NCBI GenBank assembly: GCA_001769925.1
Contig: MEPT01000083.1
Location: 24,833-32,691, forward strand
Direction: 5' to 3'
Length of the DNA: 7,859 nucleotides
Source of the DNA: Bdellovibrionales bacterium RBG_16_40_8
GTDB taxonomy: Bacteria > Bdellovibrionota > Bdellovibrionia > Bdellovibrionales > UBA1609
The translations under genes were made by a program, and so were the position numbers. Shown in pieces: positions 1 through 6,311 of the stretch. The notes beneath the pieces were generated by a model. It made no database searches, was not told where the DNA came from, and saw only the letters and a list, made by a program, of their open reading frames with translations. Numbering within the stretch: position 1 is the stretch's first letter; every line of letters starts with the position of its first letter.

Positions 1-1
1 A

Positions 2-64
2 CTTGTAATTGCCACTTTAAATCGATTTGAGGCTGTCACGGTAGTTGCAAAGCCCTTTGCTTGA
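2..64 (+). CDS. C-terminal end of an unidentified gene (partial, 5' end outside window)
   Basis: One open frame runs from base 2 to a TGA at 62-64 and encodes a 20-residue tail that ends TVVAKPFA. Its stop lies 18 bp before the secretin start and the ribosome site of that gene follows directly, so it is probably the preceding gene of the same Tad/Flp pilus operon. In such operons a CpaB/RcpC-type protein often precedes the secretin, but this tail is too short to recognise. The other forward frames give no better reading: frame 1 stops at once with the TGA at 28-30. Confidence 0.5.
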   Translation, partial: LVIATLNRFEAVTVVAKPFA

Positions 65-70
65 TTCGCA

Positions 71-76
71 AAGGAG
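71..76 (+). promoter_or_regulatory. Ribosome binding site AAGGAG that supports a TTG start
   Basis: AAGGAG lies 6 nt before the TTG at 83. No ATG or GTG in frame nearby has such a site, and the TTG puts a signal peptide exactly at the N-terminus. This decides the start of the secretin gene. Confidence 0.8.
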
Positions 77-82
77 CATAAA

Positions 83-1402
83 TTGCGTCATATAGTTTTT
101 TTATTAATATTGCTAAGTAGCTTACAATCTCATGGAGAAAATTTTTATTTAACTCCAAACGAAAGCTCCATTATTAATATACCGGTCGGGCAAACCGTGC
201 GCGTAAAAGGCAAAAAAATAATTTTGATCGAAGATCTCGGCAAAAAAATTAAAGTTATAGGCTTGCAGCAAGGGGTCGCCACGATAAATATAGGCGCTAG
301 CATTTACCAAATATATGTGGTGCAAAAAAATAAGCTTGATTTTTTAAAAGCAGTTAAAGAAAAACTACGTGGATTTTTGGGCTTAAATGTTGAGCTGCGC
401 GAAGGCGATATCGCACTAACTGGGCATTTGTACCGCTTAAGTGATTGGCAAGAAATTTCTGAATTGGCTGAGATCCACGCGACCTCATATGTAATTAACG
501 CACAAATCGATTCTGACGTTAAAGAGGCGGCTAAGAACTGGATAGCTGAACGCCTAGCTGAAGCTGGCTTAGCACAACCGCTTTTAGTGTTTACTCCTAA
601 AGTTCAAGCCGTAATATCAGATGAGCAAAAAAATCTTGCAACTTTATGGGATCAAGCACTTTCGCCACTCGGAGTAGCACAGCTTTACGAAAAATCTCAG
701 TTAGCAATTGAACCGCTGGTACGCGTAAACATTGTTGTTGCAGAAATTAATAAAAATTTACAATCAAAGCTGGGTATTGAGTGGCCGAAGGTTTTGTCTG
801 CGAACTTAGCGCCTAGTTTTTCTGGCCCGACAAAACTTGAGGTTTTTTTAAAAGCTCTCGAAGAAAAAGGGTTGGGTCAAGTACTTGCCTCGCCCAACCT
901 TCTTGCTCGAAGCGGCGGAGAAGCAGAGTTTCTTGCCGGCGGCGAAATTCCGATAAAAATTATCACGCCGCGGGTAAAAGAAGTACAATGGAAGCGTCAC
1001 GGAATTTATTTAAAAATTAAACCAAAGGCTGATCGCTCAGGGCGCTTGAGTATAGAGCTTTCTACCGAAGTTTCACTACTTGACGCAGCTAGCGTGGGTA
1101 ACGACATTCCAAGTTTAAAAACTAGTCGCATGACTACTCACTTTGATCTTTCACAGGCAAAAACGATTATTTTAAGCGGTCTGATTCGCAGCGACTGGGG
1201 AAAAAACTATGAAGGCTTACCGCAACTAGCACGCCTACCACTATTAGGAGCACTTTTTCGTTCTGAAAATTTTTATAATAGACGCACTGAGCTTGTTATT
1301 TTTGTAACACCTGAAATTGTTAATGATCAAGAGCCCTCTCCTAAAAATATCTTACCAAAAAATTGGAGGCCCAGTGACGACAGCTCATTTGATTCATACT
1401 GA
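83..1402 (+). CDS. cpaC: Tad/Flp pilus secretin, CpaC/RcpA type
   Basis: This 439-residue protein would form the outer-membrane ring through which a Flp (type IVb) pilus or related Tad substrate passes. Residues 1-18 are a Sec signal peptide (hydrophobic FLLILLSSL, likely cut near SHG/EN). Residues about 20-85 match the pilus-formation N-terminal domain of CpaC proteins, with short beta segments such as VGQTVRV and GVATINIG. The secretin core spans about 205-412: VRVNIVVAEI, then LEVFLKALEEKGLGQVLASP, AEFLAGGEIP, and the hallmark LPLLGALF at 385-392 followed by RTELVIFVTPEIV. The TTG start is fixed by an AAGGAG site. The gene overlaps the next one, the pilus ATPase, by 29 bp, which suggests translational coupling. 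It ends with a polar tail and has no long N1-N3 repeats, so it is CpaC-like rather than a GspD/PilQ secretin. Confidence 0.9.
   Translation: MRHIVFLLILLSSLQSHGENFYLTPNESSIINIPVGQTVRVKGKKIILIEDLGKKIKVIGLQQGVATINIGASIYQIYVVQKNKLDFLKAVKEKLRGFLGLNVELREGDIALTGHLYRLSDWQEISELAEIHATSYVINAQIDSDVKEAAKNWIAERLAEAGLAQPLLVFTPKVQAVISDEQKNLATLWDQALSPLGVAQLYEKSQLAIEPLVRVNIVVAEINKNLQSKLGIEWPKVLSANLAPSFSGPTKLEVFLKALEEKGLGQVLASPNLLARSGGEAEFLAGGEIPIKIITPRVKEVQWKRHGIYLKIKPKADRSGRLSIELSTEVSLLDAASVGNDIPSLKTSRMTTHFDLSQAKTIILSGLIRSDWGKNYEGLPQLARLPLLGALFRSENFYNRRTELVIFVTPEIVNDQEPSPKNILPKNWRPSDDSSFDSY
1365..1369 (+). promoter_or_regulatory. Ribosome binding site GGAGG that supports a GTG start inside the secretin gene
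   Basis: GGAGG lies 4 nt before GTG at 1374. The frame is open further upstream to an ATG at 1317, but that start has no visible ribosome site and would add residues unlike the family, so GTG 1374 is preferred. Confidence 0.7.
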
Positions 1403-2480
1403 AATTGTTGAGCGCCTGCGCGCTGAAAACATCATTGATATAACAACTTTGCCGTCAGACAGAGATCGCGAAGATATGAACACACAAGTACGGCGCCTAA
1501 TTGACAGTCACTATTTCGCTACAGATGCACAAATTAAAAATCGCGTTGAAGCCGAGTTTTTTGCGGCAGGGCCGTTAGCTCCACTAATTACTGATAGCGA
1601 AATCACTGAAATTATCGTTAATGGCTCGCAAACTATCTGGTATGAAAAAGCGGGACTGTTATATAAGCACCCCGACCATTTTTTTTCACCCATAAGCTAT
1701 CAAAATTTTCTACAACGTTTGACTACCGACGCTCGTATTCAAGTTAATTTAGATCGACCATTTACAGATGGTTATTGGCGGCAATTTCGCGTTCACCTCA
1801 TTATCCCTCCCCTTGCTCAAGGCGGGGCCCATCTCTCTTTACGCCGCCACCCTGATAACCCATGGACCCTACCACGGTTAGAAGAGGTGAGATGGGCTTC
1901 GCCTGAAGCTCTAAAATTTTTAAAAAAAATGGTTTGTGAACACATGAGCTTTATGATTGTCGGCGCCACTAGCTCTGGCAAAACTTCAGTGCTAAGTGCA
2001 TGCTTGCAGTCGGTTGACGCTACTGAGCGCGTAATTATTATCGAAGACACGAGCGAAATTAACGCTCCAAACGAAGTTTCTGCGAAATTACTATCAAGAC
2101 ATGACACCAACGGCGTTTTACAAGATGTTGATCAAACTGAACTACTACGCCAGGCACTACGCATGCGTCCTGATCGACTGGTCATGGGAGAAGTACGCGG
2201 GGCCTAGGCTAAAGATCTACTAATGGCTTTTTCTACGGATCACAAAGGCGGCATTGGCACAATTCACGCAGAAAACCCACGCCAGGCACTTTATCGGTTA
2301 GAAATGTTGATTCAAATGGGCGCTCCGCAATGGTCACTATCTGCCGTTCGGCATTTGATTTATTTTGGGCTACAAGCAATAGTTTGTGTCAAACGCGAAA
2401 ATGGTATTCGCGCTTTACAAAGTATTCACAAAATCACTTCTCTTGAAGAAACTGGCTTTTGTTTAGAACAACTGTTTTAA
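1374..2480 (+). pseudogene. cpaF: Tad/Flp pilus assembly ATPase, CpaF/TadA type, interrupted by an in-frame TAG
   Basis: CpaF is the cytoplasmic hexameric ATPase that powers Flp pilus assembly. Counting from GTG 1374, the frame has 368 codon positions before its TAA. The N-terminal CpaF domain is clear (GPLAPLITDSEITEIIVNG, 66-84; FRVHLIIPPLAQGGAHLSLR, 138-157). The ATPase follows: Walker A GATSSGKTS at 197-205 (K203), Asp box IIIEDTSEI at 221-229, Walker B region RPDRLVMGEVRGA at 265-277, and His box GGIGTIHAENP at 292-302. Codon 278 is TAG (2205-2207), where relatives usually have Glu (GEVRGxE). A GAG-to-TAG change is one base. Both sides stay in frame and conserved, so this is a recent nonsense mutation, a readthrough site or a sequence error. 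A restart at ATG 2223 has no ribosome site and would give only 85 residues. Without readthrough the product lacks the His box and should be inactive. Confidence 0.88.
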
Positions 2481-2485
2481 TTTTT

Positions 2486-2881
2486 TTACGCTACCACATC
2501 TAAGTGCTGACCAACTACAAGTGAATCATCGGCGCTGTCAATGTCAATGTCGACTGGCTCTTCGATTTGCATATCACTTGATTCGTCCATCCCTAGATCT
2601 ACCTCTTTTTCGATTCTTTTATTTTTATTCATAAAAAAATTATCGGCCATGCGCTGTACGATTTCAGCTTTAGGGTCTTTAACTGTACTTCGCAAGCTCA
2701 TTTGGTCTTGGTGGGCGAAATTAGCCTTAGCGGCAGTATCTTGCAACATTCTTCGCTCAACTGATGACATCCCTACCTCGCGGCCGAAACTAGGAGTACC
2801 TGAGCGAGCCGCGCCACTACCCTTCATGTCAACGCTCGTTATGCGTGCCTTAGGTGGCAGAATCCCACTTATTTTTTCCAT
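2486..2881 (-). CDS. Polar protein of unknown function, 131 residues
   Basis: I do not recognise this protein. It begins MEKISGILPPKARITSVDMK. Residues 1-45 are rich in Gly, Pro, Ser and Arg (including ARSGTPSFGRE); the middle (about 46-92) looks helical and basic; residues 93-120 are strongly acidic (EEPVDIDIDSADD). There is no signal peptide or membrane segment, so it is probably cytoplasmic and partly disordered. The start at 2881 is chosen because AGGAGGT lies 5 nt upstream; an earlier ATG at 2917 lacks such a site and would add 12 residues that include the ribosome-site region. The gene converges on the pilus ATPase with only 5 bp between the stop codons. The overlapping + frame at 2541-2900 has no ribosome site and low-complexity sequence, so this strand is preferred. 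Confidence 0.72.
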   Translation of the reverse strand: MEKISGILPPKARITSVDMKGSGAARSGTPSFGREVGMSSVERRMLQDTAAKANFAHQDQMSLRSTVKDPKAEIVQRMADNFFMNKNKRIEKEVDLGMDESSDMQIEEPVDIDIDSADDSLVVGQHLDVVA

Positions 2882-2886
2882 CCGGC

Positions 2887-2893
2887 ACCTCCT
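2887..2893 (-). promoter_or_regulatory. Strong ribosome binding site AGGAGGT
   Basis: On the minus strand AGGAGGT stands 5 nt before the ATG at 2881. It is a near-perfect anti-16S match and decides the start of the 131-residue gene. Confidence 0.8.
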
Positions 2894-3086
2894 GTGCTGA
2901 AACTTGAGAGAAGTCATTTCTCTAAAAACTAATTCGGTTAAAATATTTTTAAATAGATGGGCGAACGTCTAATAATGATACGATTTAGACTTTGGTCTTC
3001 GCTCTAACTTGCCTGTTTTTGAAATTTAATAATATGGTCTAGTTCTCTAAGTTTACACTAATATGTGTAAATTACAGGTATTATTG
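2894..3086. other. Intergenic leader/regulatory region with several inverted repeats
   Basis: No gene is seen here. It lies upstream of the minus-strand gene that starts at 2881 and beyond the terminator of the porin unit. It is AT-rich and contains three short inverted repeats: AGAGAA/TTCTCT at 2907-2923 (5-nt loop, in the expected leader of the 131-residue gene), GTCTAA/TTAGAC at 2967-2990 (12-nt spacer), and TTTACAC/GTGTAAA at 3052-3071. A weak minus-strand promoter can be drawn with -35 TGTAAA (3057-3052), a 17-nt spacer and -10 TATTAT (3034-3029). The -35 matches consensus at only 3 of 6 positions. Confidence 0.4.
3052..3071. repeat. Perfect inverted repeat TTTACAC-N6-GTGTAAA, possible operator
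   Basis: The 7-bp arms are at 3052-3058 and 3065-3071 around a 6-nt AT-rich centre. No T-tract follows, so it is not a terminator. It overlaps the -35 of the weak minus-strand promoter candidate for the 131-residue gene, which would suit a dimeric repressor. The regulator is unknown, and chance is possible in AT-rich DNA. Confidence 0.4.
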
Positions 3087-3126
3087 AAAAAAAAAGCCCA
3101 ATCTCAAATTAAAGATTGGGCTTTTT
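3087..3126 (-). terminator. Rho-independent terminator of the porin unit
   Basis: AGCCCAATCT (3095-3104) pairs perfectly with AGATTGGGCT (3113-3122) across an 8-nt loop. On the minus strand the stem is followed by a run of nine Ts (As at 3087-3095 on the + strand). This is the expected end of the leftward transcript carrying the porin and the 98-residue protein. The T-run at 3122-3126 on the + strand would let it act in both directions, so it may also insulate against rightward transcription. Confidence 0.88.
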
Positions 3127-3138
3127 AGTAATCTTAAA

Positions 3139-3162
3139 TACTTAAATCAGTACTTAAATCAG
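3139..3162. repeat. Two perfect tandem copies of a 12-bp unit (TACTTAAATCAG)
   Basis: The copies occupy 3139-3150 and 3151-3162. They lie between the stop codon of the 98-residue gene (3167-3165) and the terminator, with degenerate copies on either side (ATCTTAAA, TATTAAAA). This looks like a small slippage duplication in a 3' untranslated region, and I see no function for it. Confidence 0.8.
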
Positions 3163-3164
3163 TA

Positions 3165-3461
3165 TTAAAACGACTCGTTATCTTCACCATAAGTGCATGC
3201 GCCACTTTTAGAGTGAAGTTTCAACTTTACAGCTTCAAGGTCATTTACCAAAAGACCCTTTAGTGTTGCATGTACTAGTGCGGTTTTATGTTTTACACTT
3301 AGTGATGCTGAGCCGGCTTTGCGATAATAAATCTCAGCGCAATCATCTAATGCAGCAGCATCAATTGACTTTATGATCCCGCTACTTGATTTATAAAATT
3401 TAGTGGCAAAAGAAGACAGTGGGAACACTATCATCGCCATTACTAATAAAAATGCTTTCAT
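3165..3461 (-). CDS. Small exported protein with two cysteines, unknown function
   Basis: The frame encodes 98 residues. Residues 1-19 form a clear Sec signal peptide (basic MKAF, hydrophobic LLVMAMIVFPLSSFA, likely cut after FA). The mature part is about 79 residues with exactly two cysteines (C41 in DDCAEIYY and C89 in SGACTYG), which could form one disulfide in the periplasm. There is no lipobox, so it is not a lipoprotein. The start has AAGGAG 8 nt upstream. It lies 21 bp downstream of the porin gene on the same strand and before the shared terminator, so the two are almost certainly co-transcribed. I do not recognise the family; a periplasmic accessory to the porin is a guess from position only. 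Confidence 0.78.
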   Translation of the reverse strand: MKAFLLVMAMIVFPLSSFATKFYKSSSGIIKSIDAAALDDCAEIYYRKAGSASLSVKHKTALVHATLKGLLVNDLEAVKLKLHSKSGACTYGEDNESF

Positions 3462-3482
3462 GTTCGTAACTCCTTATCTTCT

Positions 3483-4445
3483 TCAGTTATAAAAATAAAC
3501 AAATGCTGCGGCCCATTGTGCTGTGGTATCTGTTCCATCATCTGTGGACAGATGCTCAAGTTTCAAAGTGATTTGTGGCTCTGGTCGGTATGCCACACCC
3601 AGACCTGTTCTTACAGTAGCATCTGTGTCCGTTACTTTATCTTTGAAGCTGTCATACATATAGTATGGTATAAGGGTGCCTTTATCCTCTAATTCTAGAT
3701 CATAAGATAAAATGGCGTAGGTGCCTTCTTTATCAGTTAATTTAATAGTTTCATCACTACTTGCAGCACCAGACTCAAACCATAGGCCTAATGAATTCCA
3801 TTTTAGATTCAAATCGTAGCTAGTGGCAGTTTCATCTGCCTCAGCTGCGGCATTTGGCTTGTGATAAACTGCCTGGCGAGCTGATACACGACCTGTAACT
3901 TCACCAAGATTGAAGCTATAGCCTAAAGAATATGTTTTGTGATTTTTATTTTCGGCAGGCACGCCAGCCACACCAGGTTCTTGACCATCTTCAACCGCGT
4001 AGTCAAAACCGCCACCAATTTCGCCAAATACTCGTATCCCCTCGCTTGAACCACTAATTATTTTTTTAACCATTTGTGGGCGTGAGATATTATAGACGAT
4101 ACTTGGGTAATGGTTTTCTTGATATAAAGTGTCGTTTAACATAACACCTGCGCGAACATTTAGATGTCTATTATGCGAGTACTGACCATAAGCTCTTTCT
4201 GCAGTGATATTACCGATACCGTCTTCAGTAGCCGGAGCATGTTCAAACTCTAGCTCAGCGAAAAGGCTAAATTTGCCGATCTCATGGCCTACCATGATAT
4301 TAAAGTGATGCATATCGTACTTAGCATCTTTACCCTCAGCATCGAAATGCTCTACGTTGAAGTACCCCGAAAAACTTGGTTCTGCGTGGGCCCATGTGAA
4401 CGAGACCAACGCGAATAGTGCCGTTATTAACCTTAATTTATACAT
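3483..4445 (-). CDS. Outer-membrane beta-barrel porin
   Basis: The protein has 320 residues. Residues 1-21 are a signal peptide (FALVSFTWAHA, cut before EPSFSGYF). The rest alternates short amphipathic strands rich in Tyr, Phe and Gly with acidic loops, as in 16- to 18-strand porins: FSGYFNVEHF, FSLFAELEFEHA, LNVRAGVMLND, TYSLGYSFNLGEV, SYDLNLKWNSLGLWFESG, TGLGVAYRPEPQITLKLEHLSTDDGTD. The C-terminus AAAFVYFYN is aromatic like a barrel-assembly signal but ends in Asn rather than Phe. The overall style recalls the OprO/OprP or DcaP porin groups; the exact family and substrate cannot be told. AGGGGAGG lies 10 nt before the ATG. A good promoter and a leader stem-loop lie upstream, and a small exported protein follows in the same transcript. 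Confidence 0.85.
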   Translation of the reverse strand: MYKLRLITALFALVSFTWAHAEPSFSGYFNVEHFDAEGKDAKYDMHHFNIMVGHEIGKFSLFAELEFEHAPATEDGIGNITAERAYGQYSHNRHLNVRAGVMLNDTLYQENHYPSIVYNISRPQMVKKIISGSSEGIRVFGEIGGGFDYAVEDGQEPGVAGVPAENKNHKTYSLGYSFNLGEVTGRVSARQAVYHKPNAAAEADETATSYDLNLKWNSLGLWFESGAASSDETIKLTDKEGTYAILSYDLELEDKGTLIPYYMYDSFKDKVTDTDATVRTGLGVAYRPEPQITLKLEHLSTDDGTDTTAQWAAAFVYFYN

Positions 4446-4484
4446 TTTAAGTTAACCTCCCCTTAAGATATTCTAGTGATGTTT

Positions 4485-4507
4485 GCTGTTAGCTTTCGTT
4501 TAACAGC
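4485..4507 (-). repeat. Stem-loop at the start of the porin transcript (GCTGTTA-N9-TAACAGC)
   Basis: The perfect 7-bp arms are at 4485-4491 and 4501-4507 with a 9-nt loop. If transcription starts about 7 nt after the -10 box (near 4512), the structure covers roughly +5 to +27 of the porin mRNA, about 40 nt before its start codon. It could be a 5' hairpin that protects the mRNA or a DNA operator just inside the promoter. No T-tract follows it. Confidence 0.55.
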
Positions 4508-4518
4508 CTTAACTAAAA

Positions 4519-4547
4519 AATATATATAGTCACGAAAATAGTATCAA
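4519..4547 (-). promoter_or_regulatory. Sigma70-type promoter for the porin operon
   Basis: On the minus strand TTGATA (4547-4542) and TATATT (4524-4519) are separated by exactly 17 nt. Each box matches the consensus at 5 of 6 positions. The predicted leader is about 67 nt long and carries the stem-loop at 4485-4507. Confidence 0.7.
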
Positions 4548-4606
4548 AATAAAACGACTAGTTGACATTATGCGGCGCGACCAAAGCCTGTATTTATAAT
4601 TATTCT

Positions 4607-4633
4607 TTATGATCATGTGGCATTTGCCGAAAG
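4607..4633 (+). promoter_or_regulatory. Possible sigma28 (FliA)-like promoter for the chemoreceptor operon
   Basis: GCCGAAAG at 4626-4633 matches 6 of 8 positions of the flagellar sigma28 -10 element GCCGATAA. The -35 region at the right distance, TTATGATC (4607-4614), matches TAAAGTTT at only 4 of 8. A start near 4640 would give a 24-nt leader with the ribosome site correctly placed. Chemoreceptor genes are often under FliA, which makes this plausible but not firm. Confidence 0.3.
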
Positions 4634-4651
4634 GATCTTTGCAACTCACAT

Positions 4652-4656
4652 GGAGG
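4652..4656 (+). promoter_or_regulatory. Ribosome binding site GGAGG that supports a TTG start
   Basis: GGAGG lies 7 nt before TTG 4664. The nearby ATG at 4650 is in another frame and reads only nine codons before a stop, and the first in-frame ATG (4739) would cut off most of the first membrane helix. Confidence 0.75.
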
Positions 4657-4663
4657 CACTTTT

Positions 4664-6307
4664 TTGGGGAAAAGTATAAAGGCGAAACTAATAATTTCAT
4701 TTGGTATCGTTTCATTATTTTTAGTTGGTGTAGGCGTTATGAGTTACTGGACATCAGCTAACGTTGCTAAAAAATATAATCAAGTTTCGCAACTAAATGC
4801 ACTAAGCAGCTCGCTGATCGATGCATTTCGCCAAGCGGGAGTTGATTTATCAAGAACGGCGCTCTCGTTTGGGCTTTCAGATTTGACTAAAGAAGCTAAA
4901 GTTGAAAACAAAAATAAAATTGCAGAAATCGTAGAAAAATTTGAAATGTTTGATAATCTTTATATTGCTGATGTTGTTAGCCAAGAAGAAAAAGATCTTC
5001 ACGAAAATCTTATAAAAACATGGAAAACTACTGTAGCTGCAGCCAATAAACTCTCTGATCTTTCTGAGACAGCAAGCGCACAAGGAACGTTCACAAAATT
5101 AATGAACGACACGTTTGGCCCGGCAAGCAAATCTTATGAAGAAGCATCTTCAAAACAAAAAGACTACATTTCGGCAAAAGCAGAAATTTTAGTTTTACAA
5201 GCGAAGAAAATGGCAGCAACAGGCAACCACATATCACTTGCTACCGTGACTGCCGGTTTTATTGTTGCTTTAATACTCGGGATAGTTATTTCACTAGAAC
5301 TTTCAAAAAAATTGTCACTAGTCTCTTATAATTTAGTCAAATGCGCGTCAGAGGTTGAGCGCATTTCATTATCAGTAGATAAATCAAGTCAAGAACTAAC
5401 AATGGCCTCAACTGAGCAGTCATCTTCGCTGACAGAAACATCAGGGGCCGTTGAAGAAATTGGCAGCATGATTAGCTTAACACAAAAACATGCGGCCCGC
5501 TCGAGCACCATAGCAGAACAAAGTTTAGATAAAGCCACGCGGGGTAAAACAGCAGTGTTAGAAATGATGAATGTATTTAACAAAATCAATAAACGAAGTG
5601 ATGACTTCACTTCTTTGCTAAACTCTAACCGACAAGACTTTGCAAAAATAGTTAAGCTAATTAAAGAAATAAGTAGCAAAACAGATGTAATTAATGACAT
5701 CGTATTTCAAACGCGACTACTTTCATTTAATGCTTCTGTCGAAGCTGCGCGCGCTGGTGAGGCGGGCAAAGGCTTCTCTGTTGTCGCCGAAGAGGTCGGT
5801 AAACTTGCGCAAATAAGCGGCAGTGCAGCAAAAGAAATTAGCACACTACTTGATTCAAGCGTTCAGCAAGTAGATAAAATTGCAGAAACTATTCAAGATA
5901 AGGTAAAAAATCTAGTCGACGCTGCTCGGGTAGATTTTGATTCTGGAATTACCATTGCTGAGCGCTGCGTTCATTCTCTAGAAGAAATTGTTGAACAGTC
6001 TTCAGTTGTTAATAAGACCGCAAGCGAGATTTCTGAGGCCGCAAGCGAGCAATCACATCAGGTGCAAGAGATCGCTAGCGCGATAGGTCGGGTCAGTCAT
6101 CAGGCTAAACTAAATAGCCAAATTGCAACGCATAACTCAAAATCATCTACTGAATTAAGCGCACAAGTATTGTTTTTAAAAAATGCAATAGACCATCTGC
6201 AATATACAATACAAGGCGACAATATAAGTGAGTCAAATTATAGTGACGACACTCTGAGTAAATTTGAAGACGATGAGGAGTATAAGCCGTTAGTAGACGC
6301 GGCATAA
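4664..6307 (+). CDS. Methyl-accepting chemotaxis protein without a recognisable HAMP domain
   Basis: This 547-residue membrane chemoreceptor has a transmembrane helix at about 8-27, a helical periplasmic sensor domain at about 28-188 (four-helix-bundle style, no PAS/Cache motif seen) and a second transmembrane helix at about 191-211. The long cytoplasmic signalling hairpin has its tip at 343-371. The tip residues known to contact CheA/CheW in E. coli receptors are kept (F348, E360, R363, E366 within [13 protein letters not shown]), but the usual Asn after FQT is Arg351. The stretch after the second helix (212-262) lacks the Pro and Glu of HAMP domains and runs straight into the Glu/Gln/Ser/Thr-rich methylation helix ([15 protein letters not shown]). 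The C-terminus is acidic and has no NWETF-type tether for CheR/CheB. The TTG start has GGAGG 7 nt upstream. A CheY-like gene follows 4 bp after its stop. Confidence 0.92.
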   Translation: MGKSIKAKLIISFGIVSLFLVGVGVMSYWTSANVAKKYNQVSQLNALSSSLIDAFRQAGVDLSRTALSFGLSDLTKEAKVENKNKIAEIVEKFEMFDNLYIADVVSQEEKDLHENLIKTWKTTVAAANKLSDLSETASAQGTFTKLMNDTFGPASKSYEEASSKQKDYISAKAEILVLQAKKMAATGNHISLATVTAGFIVALILGIVISLELSKKLSLVSYNLVKCASEVERISLSVDKSSQELTMASTEQSSSLTETSGAVEEIGSMISLTQKHAARSSTIAEQSLDKATRGKTAVLEMMNVFNKINKRSDDFTSLLNSNRQDFAKIVKLIKEISSKTDVINDIVFQTRLLSFNASVEAARAGEAGKGFSVVAEEVGKLAQISGSAAKEISTLLDSSVQQVDKIAETIQDKVKNLVDAARVDFDSGITIAERCVHSLEEIVEQSSVVNKTASEISEAASEQSHQVQEIASAIGRVSHQAKLNSQIATHNSKSSTELSAQVLFLKNAIDHLQYTIQGDNISESNYSDDTLSKFEDDEEYKPLVDAA

Positions 6308-6311
6308 TTTT

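Noticed and set aside
1317..1373. Upstream ATG start for cpaF at 1317
   Set aside because: There is no ribosome site there, and the added residues lie wholly within the secretin gene and do not resemble CpaF. GTG 1374 has GGAGG 4 nt upstream.
2223..2480. Separate 85-residue gene starting at ATG 2223
   Set aside because: It has no ribosome site and its sequence is the direct continuation of CpaF, with the His box, in the same frame. It is treated as the 3' part of the interrupted cpaF.
2460..2490. Terminator between the converging cpaF and 131-residue genes
   Set aside because: There is a T-run, but the only pairing (AACA/TGTT with a 2-nt loop) is too weak to count as a terminator stem.
2541..2900. 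Open frame of 119 codons on the + strand opposite the 131-residue gene
   Set aside because: It has no ribosome site and a Ser/Ile/Leu-rich composition typical of a reverse-strand shadow, while the minus-strand frame has AGGAGGT 5 nt before its start.
4562..4600. TTGACA and TATAAT on the + strand as a promoter for the chemoreceptor
   Set aside because: The two boxes are 27 nt apart, far from the 16-18 nt needed, and no other -10 fits the TTGACA.
4618..4643. Sigma54 promoter from TGGCA and TTGC
   Set aside because: The GG and GC pairs are about 22 nt apart, or almost adjacent for the nearer TTGC, instead of the fixed sigma54 spacing.
4530..4715. Open frame of 61 codons on the minus strand across the porin-receptor gap
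   Set aside because: It overlaps promoters and the receptor start, has no ribosome site and shows no protein features.
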